Source: Desulfuromonadaceae bacterium GWC2_58_13 (lineage in GTDB: Bacteria; Desulfobacterota; Desulfuromonadia; Desulfuromonadales; Trichloromonadaceae). From it: a stretch of DNA of 6,980 nucleotides. Shown in pieces: positions 1-6,052 of the stretch (position 1 is its first letter; every line of letters begins with the position of its first letter). Both the position numbers and the translations under genes were made by a program. The stretch lies in assembly GCA_001825565.1 (NCBI GenBank), contig MHXM01000019.1:1-6980 (forward strand), written 5' to 3'. The notes beneath the pieces are model-generated. The model was not told the origin of the DNA and made no database searches. It was given only the letters and a program-made list of their open reading frames with translations.

Positions 1-1
1 A

Positions 2-766
2 GGGGAGGATTATTGGCCGGAGCTGATCGGGGGGGTGCGCGCCGCCTATCCCGGCTTCCTGTTCATGGCCGAGGCCTACTGGAATCTCGAATGGGAACTC
101 CAGCAGCAGGGCTTCGACTTCTGCTACGACAAGCAGCTTTACGACCGTCTGGAGCACGGCCCGGCCGCGGCGGTACGGGGCCATCTCGGCGCCGAGCTCG
201 ATTACCAAAAGCACCTGGTGCGCTTCATCGAGAATCACGACGAGCCCCGCGCCGCGGCGTCCTTTTCACCGCGCAAGGCGCGGACCGCCGCGGTTCTCGC
301 CACCACCCTCCCCGGGGCCGTACTGCTCCACGAAGGACAGCTTACCGGCCGCCAGGTCCGGCTGCCGGTCTTTCTCGGCCGCCGTCCCGAAGAGCCGGTG
401 GATGGCGAATTATGGGAATTTTACCGGCAACTGCTGCCGGCCGTCTCCGCGGCGCCCTTCCGCGGCGGCGAATGGCGACTGTGCCGGGTCGAGGGCTGGC
501 CCGACAACCACAGCTGCGAGAATCTTGTCGCCTGGTGCCGGCGGGACGGCGAGGAGCGGCGCTTGGTCGTGGTCAATCTTGCCGACACCCCGTCCCAAGG
601 GAGGCTCGGCGTTCCCTGGGAGGATCTTCCGGGGCGGGACTGGCGCCTTGTGGAGCTGCTGGGAAACGGCGATTTCACCCGTTCCGGCGAGGCGTTGCAC
701 GGCCCCGGCATCTACGTGGAGCTGCCGGCCTGGGGTTTCCATCTGCTGACCTGCACGCCCTGTTGA
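2..766 (+). CDS. alpha-amylase family (GH13) glycoside hydrolase, 3' part
   Basis: C-terminal 254 residues of a GH13 enzyme that cleaves or rearranges alpha-glucosidic bonds; the frame is open to the window edge and the true start lies upstream. Seen: residues 18-24 (GFLFMAE) match conserved region III, with Glu24 as the presumed general acid. FIENHDEP follows at about 75-82 and matches region IV, with His79 and Asp80 (transition-state stabiliser). The last ~90 residues look like the beta-sandwich domain C (VVVNLADTP, then ELPAWGFHLL near the end). Region II, carrying the nucleophile Asp, would be upstream and is not visible. A GTG at 35 is only an internal valine, since the homology-like reading continues upstream of it (GEDYWPELIGG). 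The exact specificity (amylase, trehalose synthase-like, maltosyltransferase-like) cannot be decided from this piece. No signal peptide can be judged. The next gene starts 22 bases downstream, so co-transcription is likely. Confidence 0.88.
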   Translation, partial: GEDYWPELIGGVRAAYPGFLFMAEAYWNLEWELQQQGFDFCYDKQLYDRLEHGPAAAVRGHLGAELDYQKHLVRFIENHDEPRAAASFSPRKARTAAVLATTLPGAVLLHEGQLTGRQVRLPVFLGRRPEEPVDGELWEFYRQLLPAVSAAPFRGGEWRLCRVEGWPDNHSCENLVAWCRRDGEERRLVVVNLADTPSQGRLGVPWEDLPGRDWRLVELLGNGDFTRSGEALHGPGIYVELPAWGFHLLTCTPC

Positions 767-788
767 TATTCCGTAAAGGAGAGGCGCT

Positions 789-1862
789 ATGCGTTTTAAC
801 GGCTCGATAACCCATGCCGCCATGGTGGTCCTGCTGGCCCTGCTCGTCAGCTGCGCGCCGATCGGGCCGCCGACCATCGCCCGCGACCGCTTCGACTACA
901 CCACGGCGATTGCCGATTCGTGGAAGCGGCAGATGCTCCTCAACATCGTCAAGATCCGCTACGGCGATGCCCCGATCTTCCTCGACGTCGCCTCGATCAT
1001 CAACCAGTACTCCCTCGAAACCGAACTGCGCGGCACCTTCGGCTGGTCCTCGCCGCCCTACCTCTCCCGGCAGGAAATCGGCGGCACCGGCCGCTACTAC
1101 GACCGGCCGACGGTCACCTACAATCCCCTGACCGGCGAGAAGTTCGCTCGCAACCTCATGACCCCGGTCGCTCCGGCATCGATCATGAGTCTGGTGGAAG
1201 GGGGCTATCCGATCGACTATGTCTTCCGCATGCTCGTCCACTCGGTCAACGGTGTGTATAACCAGTTCGGCGGTTCCGCCCGCATGCGGCGGGCCGACCC
1301 GGAATTCTACACCCTGCTCGAGAAGCTGCGGCACAACCAGGCCTCGGGGACCGTCTCGCTGCGGGTGAAAAAGGCCGAGGGGCAGAACGCCCTGATCATG
1401 GTTTTCCGCAAACGCGCCGAACCGGAGGTGGAGGCTGCCGGAGCGATGACCCGGCGGATTCTCGGACTGAACGAAGACGCCGATGAATTCCGGGTGGTCT
1501 ACGGCTCGGCGCCGGTCGGCGATGACGAAATTGCCCTGCTGACCCGTTCGATCATCGAGGTGCTCTCCGACATCTCTTCGACCATCGAGGTGCCGGCCGA
1601 GCACGTTGCCGAAAAGCGCGTCCCGCCGACCCTGGAACCTGAAGGCGAAGGGATCAAGGGCGCCATGATCCGCATCCACCATGCCCGGCAGCGGCCCGAC
1701 GATGCCTTTACCGCCGTGCCCTACCGGGACAGCTGGTTCTATATCGACGACCGGGACTATCCGTCGAAAAAACTCTTTTCTTTCCTGATGTTCGTCATGA
1801 CCCTGACGGAAACCGGAGGCAAGGAAGGGGCGCCGATCGTCACCATCAGCGCCGGCGGCTAG
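789..1862 (+). CDS. putative lipoprotein of unknown function
   Basis: A 357-residue protein that I cannot assign a function. It starts at ATG 789 after a good Shine-Dalgarno sequence (AAAGGAGAG, 775-783). Seen: a hydrophobic N-terminus (about 9-21) ending in the lipobox LVSC, with Cys22 as the lipidation site and Ala at +2, which suggests sorting to the outer membrane facing the periplasm. The region at about 45-75 (SWKRQMLLNIVKIRYGDAPI) resembles a block I associate with uncharacterised proteobacterial lipoproteins. The middle (140-280) is mixed and charged. The C-terminus has aromatic and acidic residues (DSWFYIDDRDY, 315-324), then a hydrophobic helix-like stretch (about 329-340) and GAPIVTISAG at the end. 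No catalytic motif is visible. It lies 22 bases after the GH13 gene and has no T-rich terminator after it, so it may be the last gene of that transcript. Coding status is well supported; function is open. Confidence 0.85.
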   Translation: MRFNGSITHAAMVVLLALLVSCAPIGPPTIARDRFDYTTAIADSWKRQMLLNIVKIRYGDAPIFLDVASIINQYSLETELRGTFGWSSPPYLSRQEIGGTGRYYDRPTVTYNPLTGEKFARNLMTPVAPASIMSLVEGGYPIDYVFRMLVHSVNGVYNQFGGSARMRRADPEFYTLLEKLRHNQASGTVSLRVKKAEGQNALIMVFRKRAEPEVEAAGAMTRRILGLNEDADEFRVVYGSAPVGDDEIALLTRSIIEVLSDISSTIEVPAEHVAEKRVPPTLEPEGEGIKGAMIRIHHARQRPDDAFTAVPYRDSWFYIDDRDYPSKKLFSFLMFVMTLTETGGKEGAPIVTISAGG

Positions 1863-1950
1863 GCCCGGTCGACGGCCTGTCGTCCCGCCGGACAGCGGAG
1901 GTGCCGCGGCAGGAGTCAAAGACTGCGGCAAAGGCCGAGGAGCAGGGGGG

Positions 1951-1970
1951 CGGCCCGCAGGGTCGGGCCG
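1951..1970 (+). repeat. GC-rich hairpin in the gap before the hydrolase gene
   Basis: Perfect 7-base inverted repeat CGGCCCG / CGGGCCG with a 6-base loop (CAGGGT), in the gap between the lipoprotein and the hydrolase. It is followed by AGAAAAG and not by a T-run, so it is not a standard intrinsic terminator on the + strand. Nothing on the - strand side (C-rich) makes it one there. It could still stabilise a 3' end or slow polymerase. Confidence 0.5.
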
Positions 1971-1992
1971 AGAAAAGCCCGTGATGAAAAAC

Positions 1993-2010
1993 GGCGTGAC
2001 AACTCACGCC
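1993..2010 (+). repeat. hairpin just upstream of the hydrolase ribosome-binding site
   Basis: Perfect 7-base stem GGCGTGA / TCACGCC with a 4-base loop (CAAC). It ends 13 bases before the Shine-Dalgarno sequence of the hydrolase gene (AAGGAG, 2024-2029). The sequence after the stem is CCTTAATTTG, which is only weakly T-rich, so this is at most a poor terminator. It may be a leader hairpin or an operator dyad. It does not cover the Shine-Dalgarno sequence. Confidence 0.5.
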
Positions 2011-2035
2011 CCTTAATTTGACCAAGGAGATCGTT

Positions 2036-3328
2036 ATGCGTCAGTGTGCCTGGTTCCGCCTTATGATTCCGGTTCTGCTCGCTGTGGTGGGCGGCGGCTG
2101 TGCCCTGCTGGGGTTGCGGGAAGATCTGCGGACCCTGGGACAGGCCAGCCTTATCGAGGGGCGCGTCGGCGGGTTCGCAGCGCCGAGCAGCCCGGTCTGT
2201 GTGCTGCTGCTCAAGGATGAGGGCCAAGGGGAGAAAAAGCGCCTCGTTGCCCAACAGATCGTCTATCCCCCCGAAACGTTCCGTTTTCTGCAACTGCCGG
2301 GAAGCTATTATCTGCTGGCCTTCGAGGATGCCAATCAGGACCTGGTCATGCAGGCCGAGGAACGGGTCGGCTGGTACGGCCAACCGACGGCTATTGCCGT
2401 CACCGGGGATGGCCGGGCCGTCACCGACCTGCAAGTCGAGCTGCGCGGGGCCGATCAGGCCCGCCTGGAACTGCCCCAGCTTTATGCACCGACGGTCCCC
2501 CGGATCGGCATCGAGACGGCCTCCCGCTACCTCCATGCCGGTGAGGTGGTGCCTTTGGATGATCCCCGTTTTGCCCGGAACGTTGGCGAGATGGGGATGT
2601 GGGAGCCGGTCAAGTTTCTCGAACAGTATGGCGGCGGAGTGTTTTTTCTGGAGCCCTTCGCCAAAGACAAGATTCCCGTGCTCTTCGTCCACGGCATGGG
2701 CGGCAGCCCCCAGAATTTCAAGTTCCTTATCGATCAGCTCGATCACGACCGCTTCCAGCCGTGGCTGATGCAATATCCTTCCGGGTTGCGTCTTTCCCTT
2801 TCCGCCAGTGCGATGGCGAGACTTTTGCGGGAACTGCACTTGCGCCACGGTTTTGAACGGCTTCATATCGTCGCCCACAGCATGGGCGGACTGGTGGCCC
2901 GGGAGGCCATCAACCAGTTGACCCGGCAGAAATCCAATTTGGTGGCGACCTTCGTCACCCTGTCGTCGCCGTGGCAGGGGCATCCGGGTTCCCGCCTCGG
3001 GGTCGAGAAGTCGCCGGTAGTGATCCCCTGCTGGTACGATATGGCCCCCGGCAGCCCGTTTTTGAAAGCCCTGCCGCAAACGCCCCTGCCGGAAGGGACG
3101 GCCTATTACCTCTTTTTCAGCCACAAGGGGGAATCGGCCCTGTTCGCCGGGGAGAGCAGCGACGGGACCCTGCCGCTCTCCAGCATGACCGATCTGGCGA
3201 TGCAGGATGCGGCACGCAAGGTGCTGGCTTTCAGCGAATCCCATGCTGGCATACTCACCAGTCCCGAGGTGGCACAGCGACTCAATCGCCTGCTGTCGTC
3301 CCCGGACGGAACCGACCGATCGCCCTAA
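2036..3328 (+). CDS. alpha/beta-hydrolase (lipase/esterase-like) probable lipoprotein
   Basis: A 430-residue exported hydrolase, probably a carboxylesterase or lipase acting in the cell envelope. ATG 2036 is chosen because AAGGAG (2024-2029) sits 6 bases before it; an in-frame TTG at 2018 lies upstream of that site. Seen: a hydrophobic signal segment (about 8-18) and GGGC ending at Cys22. The -3 residue is Gly where Leu or Val is usual, so lipidation is likely but not certain. Residues about 35-140 look like a beta-sandwich with AFEDANQD (95-102), a D-x-N-x-D pattern that may bind calcium. The hydrolase domain starts near 213: FVHGMGG (217-223, oxyanion loop) and AHSMGG (280-285) with nucleophile Ser282. 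Asp376 (in SSDGTLPLSSM) and His403 (in SESHAGI) are the likely remaining triad members. The motif is A-x-S-x-G where G-x-S-x-G is classical, which is common in this superfamily. The substrate is unknown. The sigma-54 activator gene begins 108 bases downstream with no terminator between. Confidence 0.87.
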   Translation: MRQCAWFRLMIPVLLAVVGGGCALLGLREDLRTLGQASLIEGRVGGFAAPSSPVCVLLLKDEGQGEKKRLVAQQIVYPPETFRFLQLPGSYYLLAFEDANQDLVMQAEERVGWYGQPTAIAVTGDGRAVTDLQVELRGADQARLELPQLYAPTVPRIGIETASRYLHAGEVVPLDDPRFARNVGEMGMWEPVKFLEQYGGGVFFLEPFAKDKIPVLFVHGMGGSPQNFKFLIDQLDHDRFQPWLMQYPSGLRLSLSASAMARLLRELHLRHGFERLHIVAHSMGGLVAREAINQLTRQKSNLVATFVTLSSPWQGHPGSRLGVEKSPVVIPCWYDMAPGSPFLKALPQTPLPEGTAYYLFFSHKGESALFAGESSDGTLPLSSMTDLAMQDAARKVLAFSESHAGILTSPEVAQRLNRLLSSPDGTDRSP

Positions 3329-3344
3329 GCCAAGGAGGAGCGCT

Positions 3345-3371
3345 GGACGAAATATCGTCCTTAGACGATAT
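3345..3371. promoter_or_regulatory. overlapping palindromes, candidate operator or activator site
   Basis: Two overlapping perfect dyads sit directly upstream of the TTGACA box of the activator gene. The first is GGACGA-AATA-TCGTCC (3345-3360). The second is ATATCGTC-CTTA-GACGATAT (3352-3371), which shares the TCGTC half-site with the first. The result is three alternating GACGA/TCGTC half-sites in 27 bases. The core CGAAATATCGTC (3348-3359) recurs exactly at 5472-5483. The AT-rich centres stand out in an otherwise GC-rich region. Dyads of this kind are typical of sites for dimeric helix-turn-helix proteins, including Fis-type activators. The binding protein is unknown; the downstream regulator itself is the simplest candidate (inference). 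Confidence 0.55.
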
Positions 3372-3375
3372 CCGA

Positions 3376-3426
3376 CCTTGACAAGGGTTTTGGCCCTGAT
3401 TAACTGTGATAAAACCGTTGTCAGGG
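3376..3426 (+). repeat. large imperfect inverted repeat reaching into the Shine-Dalgarno sequence
   Basis: The left arm CCTTGACAAGGGTTTT (3376-3391) and right arm AAAACCGTTGTCAGGG (3411-3426) match at 14 of 16 positions, with a 19-base spacer. The mismatches are 3378/3424 (T/G, a wobble pair in RNA) and 3385/3417 (G/G). As RNA, a G-U pair at 3392/3410 adds one more step. The right arm covers the first four bases of the Shine-Dalgarno sequence AGGGAG (3423-3428), so the folded RNA would hide it. The left arm contains the TTGACA box. As DNA the arm centres are about 35 bases apart, so it could instead be a two-site operator. Confidence 0.6.
3378..3406 (+). promoter_or_regulatory. candidate sigma-70-type promoter for the activator gene
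   Basis: A perfect -35 hexamer TTGACA lies at 3378-3383. The -10 region is poor: TTAACT (3400-3405, 16-base spacer, 3 of 6 matches) and TAACTG (3401-3406, 17-base spacer) are the options. A weak -10 next to a good -35 and an upstream palindrome array would suit an activated promoter, but the hexamer could also be part of the inverted repeat by design. Transcription would begin near 3412, leaving a short leader with the Shine-Dalgarno sequence exposed. No -24/-12 (sigma-54) element is seen here. Confidence 0.4.
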
Positions 3427-3436
3427 AGAATAAATC

Positions 3437-5440
3437 ATGAGGTCCGGACTGGCGGCAGAGCCGCCCCGTGGTAATGCCCTCCCGATCGCCGAGCCTGCCG
3501 GCGCCTTCCCCCCCGTGTTGCTCCCCAGCCATTACAGCCGCCGTATTGCCGAAATCTCCGCCCGCCTGGTCAAGGTGGCCAACGAGGATCTCGATGCCGA
3601 GATCCTGTGGGCCCTTCGCGAGGCGCTGCAGCCCTTGGGAGTCGATCGGGGCGGACTGCTCGAGATTGATGAAAACTCGCAGCTCGTTCGTCTCACCCAT
3701 GCCTGGTATGCCGAGGGGATATCCCGGGTTTCCGAAGAAATCAACCTGGCGGAGTGGTTCCCTTGGAGCTATCGGCACATGGTTGTCGAGGAAAAAATCA
3801 AGCGCATAGAAAATATTGACGATTTCCCTCCCGAAGCCGAAATCGACCGTCAATCCCATCGCCTGTTGGGAATCAGGTCGGATCTGGGCATTCCGCTCTT
3901 CATCGGTCGGCGCGTCCATCATCTGCTCTCCGTCAACACAACGAAAATCGACCGCGATTGGCCCGAACCGCTGATCACCCATCTGCGCCTTTTGGGGGAA
4001 GTTTTCGTCAGCGCCCTGCAACGCCGGGATGACGCTCGCGCCCTGCACCATGCCAGGGCGCGGCTCGATCTGTCCGCAGCCTCGGCCGGCGCCGGGCTCT
4101 GGGATCTCGATCTCGAAAGCGGAGTCTACTGGCTCACCGATAAAACTCGCGAAATGTTCGGTTTCGGTCCTGACCTGACGTTGACGCGTGAGGATTTTAT
4201 AAAAGTGGTCCATCCCGACGACAGGATGCGGATCAAAGAGGCGACGGCCGAGGCCGTCAGCACCAGAGAAGAGACCAGCGTCGAATACCGGGTTGTTCTG
4301 CCGGATGGCCAGGTCCGGTGGATGCAGACGCGGGGACGCGTCCAGGAGGGGGCTGTCCGCGATAAAATCATGCTCATGGGCGTCACCCTCGACATCACGG
4401 AACGCAAGCGCACCGAACAGCAGCTTCAGGAACAACTCCAGGAGATCGATCATCTGCGCAAACGCCTTGAACAGGAAAACGCCTACCTGCGCGACGAGGT
4501 GGCGGCGCGCCAGGAGCAGCAGGGAGTGCTCCATGTCGGCGGCCGGATGCAGACGGTCATGGCCCAGGTCGAGCAGGTCGCGGGGACCGGCAGCACGGTG
4601 CTGATCCAGGGGGAAACCGGGACCGGCAAGGAAGTCTTTGCCCAGACCATCCATCGTCTCAGCCCCCGCGGCAAGCGGGTGATGGTCAAAGTGAATTGCG
4701 CCGCGCTGCCGGCGGCCCTGGTGGAAAGCGAACTCTTTGGGCGCGAGAAGGGGGCCTTTACCGGCGCCCTCAGCCGGCAGGCGGGGCGCTTCGAGTCGGC
4801 GGACGGTTCTACGTTGTTTCTGGACGAGATTGCCGAGATGCCCCTCGAAACCCAGGCCAAGCTGCTGCGGGTCTTGCAAGAGGGGGAATTCGAACGCCTC
4901 GGCAGTTCCAAAACCATCAAGGTCGATGTGCGGGTCATTGCCGCCAGCAATCGCGATCTGGCACTCGAGGTCGAGCAGGGGCGCTTCCGTCGCGACCTTT
5001 TCTACCGTATCAACATCTTCCCCATTCACCTGCCGCCATTGCGGGAAAGGGCGGAGGAAATCCCCCAGCTGGTCTGGCAGTTCGTCAACGAGTTCGGCGA
5101 ACGCATGGGAAAGAAAATCCATCGTATCGCCAGTCGCGACATGGAGCAGCTCAAGGCCTATGCCTGGCCGGGGAACATCCGTGAACTGCGCAACGTCATC
5201 GAACACGCCCTGATCGTCAGCAAAGGGGAAACCCTTGAACTGAACCGTCTGATCGCGGAGGATCCGGCGCCGGCGGCGGTGACCCTTGAGGAGATGGAAC
5301 TCCGGCATATCCAGGACGCCCTTGTGATCAGCCACGGCAAGGTCAAGGGGGCAGGGGGGGCGGCGGAACGGCTCGGCATCCATCCGTCGACCCTCTATTC
5401 CCGGATGCTCAAGCTCGGCATCCATCCGGCCCGATCCTGA
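3437..5440 (+). CDS. sigma-54-dependent transcriptional activator (GAF-PAS-AAA+-Fis)
   Basis: A 667-residue bacterial enhancer-binding protein: it binds upstream sites and uses ATP hydrolysis to open promoters held by sigma-54 RNA polymerase. Domains in order: GAF-like sensor (about 35-195); PAS/PAC (about 210-325, with WDLDLESG, VHPDD and LDITERKR); coiled coil (about 325-362); AAA+ core (about 365-600); Fis-type helix-turn-helix (about 618-662). Motifs seen: Walker A GETGTGKE (392-399), the sigma-54 contact loop GAFTGA intact (439-444), Walker B LFLDEI (460-465), RRDLFYRINIFPIHLPPLRER (about 518-538, arginine-finger region) and WPGNIREL (577-584). There is no receiver domain, so control is probably by a ligand or redox/energy signal on GAF or PAS; neither ligand can be named. 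ATG 3437 follows AGGGAG (3423-3428) at 8 bases. A terminator follows 48 bases after the stop. The hydrolase upstream is not separated from it by a terminator. The target genes are unknown; both neighbours are candidates. Confidence 0.95.
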   Translation: MRSGLAAEPPRGNALPIAEPAGAFPPVLLPSHYSRRIAEISARLVKVANEDLDAEILWALREALQPLGVDRGGLLEIDENSQLVRLTHAWYAEGISRVSEEINLAEWFPWSYRHMVVEEKIKRIENIDDFPPEAEIDRQSHRLLGIRSDLGIPLFIGRRVHHLLSVNTTKIDRDWPEPLITHLRLLGEVFVSALQRRDDARALHHARARLDLSAASAGAGLWDLDLESGVYWLTDKTREMFGFGPDLTLTREDFIKVVHPDDRMRIKEATAEAVSTREETSVEYRVVLPDGQVRWMQTRGRVQEGAVRDKIMLMGVTLDITERKRTEQQLQEQLQEIDHLRKRLEQENAYLRDEVAARQEQQGVLHVGGRMQTVMAQVEQVAGTGSTVLIQGETGTGKEVFAQTIHRLSPRGKRVMVKVNCAALPAALVESELFGREKGAFTGALSRQAGRFESADGSTLFLDEIAEMPLETQAKLLRVLQEGEFERLGSSKTIKVDVRVIAASNRDLALEVEQGRFRRDLFYRINIFPIHLPPLRERAEEIPQLVWQFVNEFGERMGKKIHRIASRDMEQLKAYAWPGNIRELRNVIEHALIVSKGETLELNRLIAEDPAPAAVTLEEMELRHIQDALVISHGKVKGAGGAAERLGIHPSTLYSRMLKLGIHPARS

Positions 5441-5471
5441 CCCGATGCGGTCGACATCTCAAACAGGCGTT

Positions 5472-5483
5472 CGAAATATCGTC
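5472..5483. repeat. exact 12-base copy of the upstream palindrome core
   Basis: CGAAATATCGTC, identical to 3348-3359, lies between the activator's stop codon and its terminator. Here the outer bases differ, so the long GGACGA/TCGTCC dyad is not complete (only CGA-AATA-TCG remains symmetrical, plus TTCGAA at 5470-5475). It lies about 100 bases upstream of the weak -24/-12-like sequence at 5582, a normal distance for an enhancer site of a sigma-54 activator. Its binding role is inferred only from the repetition. Confidence 0.45.
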
Positions 5484-5488
5484 TTTCC

Positions 5489-5515
5489 AGCCGGGCTTCC
5501 TGCCCGGCTTTTTTT
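5489..5515 (+). terminator. intrinsic terminator of the activator gene
   Basis: Perfect 8-base stem AGCCGGGC / AGCCCGGC complement (arms 5489-5496 and 5502-5509) with loop TTCCT, running into seven T residues (5509-5515). It is placed 48 bases after the activator's stop codon. It separates the activator from the monooxygenase/sulfatase pair, which therefore needs its own promoter. Confidence 0.92.
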
Positions 5516-5581
5516 CTGCATCAAGCCGTAACTTCCCGCCATATCAGCACCTTACGCTTTCGGCTCCGGCACCCTTCCGTC

Positions 5582-5597
5582 TGGCATGAATCATGGT
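5582..5597 (+). promoter_or_regulatory. weak -24/-12-like element before the ABM gene
   Basis: TGGCATG (5582-5588) fits the -24 part of the sigma-54 consensus (TGGCAYR) fully. After the right 4-base spacing the -12 part reads ATGGT where TTGCW is expected, so the important GC pair is lost. The start codon is only 15 bases further on, which leaves almost no leader and no clear Shine-Dalgarno sequence. It also overlaps a small dyad GGCAT-N11-ATGCC (5583-5603). I rate it as a candidate only. Confidence 0.2.
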
Positions 5598-5611
5598 AAT
5601 GCCTTAATCAT

Positions 5612-5986
5612 ATGTATATCTCCGTCATCAAAATCTATCCGCCGCCCGGATGCGAGAAGGCCGTCATCGACATTCTCGATACCCTGAAAGGGCCGGTTGC
5701 CGCCAGCACCGATTCTCTCGGCTGTACGGTGGCACTGGAGGGGGATGAGCGGAGTGAGGGTAAAGCGGTCTGCTACACCGAGCGCTGGCGCACCCGCGAG
5801 GCCCTTGACGGACATCTGCGCTCGCCGCTCTATGGGCGGCTGCTGGAAGCCATGGAATGTTCCTGCAAAGAGCCGGAAGTCGAATTCTACGAGGCGACCG
5901 ACGTCGGGGGCCTGGAGCTGGTTGAAAAGGCCAGAACCACAAAAAAACCGGCACCGGGCGAAATTCAGGAGCGAGGCAAAGTTTAG
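5612..5986 (+). CDS. ABM-superfamily protein, putative quinol monooxygenase-like
   Basis: A 124-residue protein with the look of the antibiotic biosynthesis monooxygenase (ABM) fold, a small dimeric alpha+beta barrel. Seen: a first beta strand at the N-terminus (YISVIKIYPPPG), a helix (about 14-27), a strand with SLGCTVALEGDE, a strand KAVCYTERWRTREALDGHL (51-69) and a helix SPLYGRLLEAM (71-81). A last strand follows (PEVEFYEA, 88-95), then a charged C-terminal tail (about 106-124) that looks disordered. Family members oxidise quinols or polyketides without a cofactor, but many have no shown activity. Five cysteines (14, 38, 54, 83, 85), two in the pair CSC, are notable for such a small protein. 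ATG 5612 is the only plausible start; no good Shine-Dalgarno sequence precedes it. It is 66 bases before the sulfatase with no terminator between, so the two may be co-transcribed. Confidence 0.75.
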   Translation: MYISVIKIYPPPGCEKAVIDILDTLKGPVAASTDSLGCTVALEGDERSEGKAVCYTERWRTREALDGHLRSPLYGRLLEAMECSCKEPEVEFYEATDVGGLELVEKARTTKKPAPGEIQERGKV

Positions 5987-6052
5987 CGAGGGTCAGTATT
6001 CAACCCCAGGCGGTGATTAAACGGCCCGCCGGAAAGAAGAGGAGAGACAAGG

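Noticed and set aside
13..810. Long + strand frame overlapping the GH13 gene in another phase
   Set aside because: Its product is Arg/Gly/Pro/Ala-rich with no motif, as expected for an off-frame reading of GC-rich DNA; the GH13 frame holds regions III and IV.
675..1931. 418-codon open frame on the - strand over the lipoprotein gene
   Set aside because: Same codon-on-codon shadow effect as above; the + strand frame has a lipobox and a good Shine-Dalgarno sequence, the antisense frame has no recognisable content.
2018..2035. TTG 2018 as an earlier start for the hydrolase
   Set aside because: The Shine-Dalgarno AAGGAG (2024-2029) lies after it and 6 bases before ATG 2036, and the signal peptide reads naturally from 2036.
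1863..2035. Intrinsic terminator after the lipoprotein gene
   Set aside because: The two hairpins here (1951-1970, 1993-2010) lack a following T-run; they are listed as repeats only.
3391..3410. Sigma-54 promoter upstream of the activator gene (TGGCCCTGATTAACT)
   Set aside because: TGGC fits the -24 part, but at the required spacing the -12 position reads AACT with no GC; a TTGACA box fits better.
1916..5425. Very long open reading frame (1169 codons) on the - strand across the hydrolase and the activator
   Set aside because: It is in exact codon-on-codon register with both + strand genes (all starts and codons share the same phase). Antisense stops would need + strand codons TTA, CTA or TCA, which are rare in this GC-rich coding sequence. 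The + strand proteins have clear family motifs, and the antisense product shows none.
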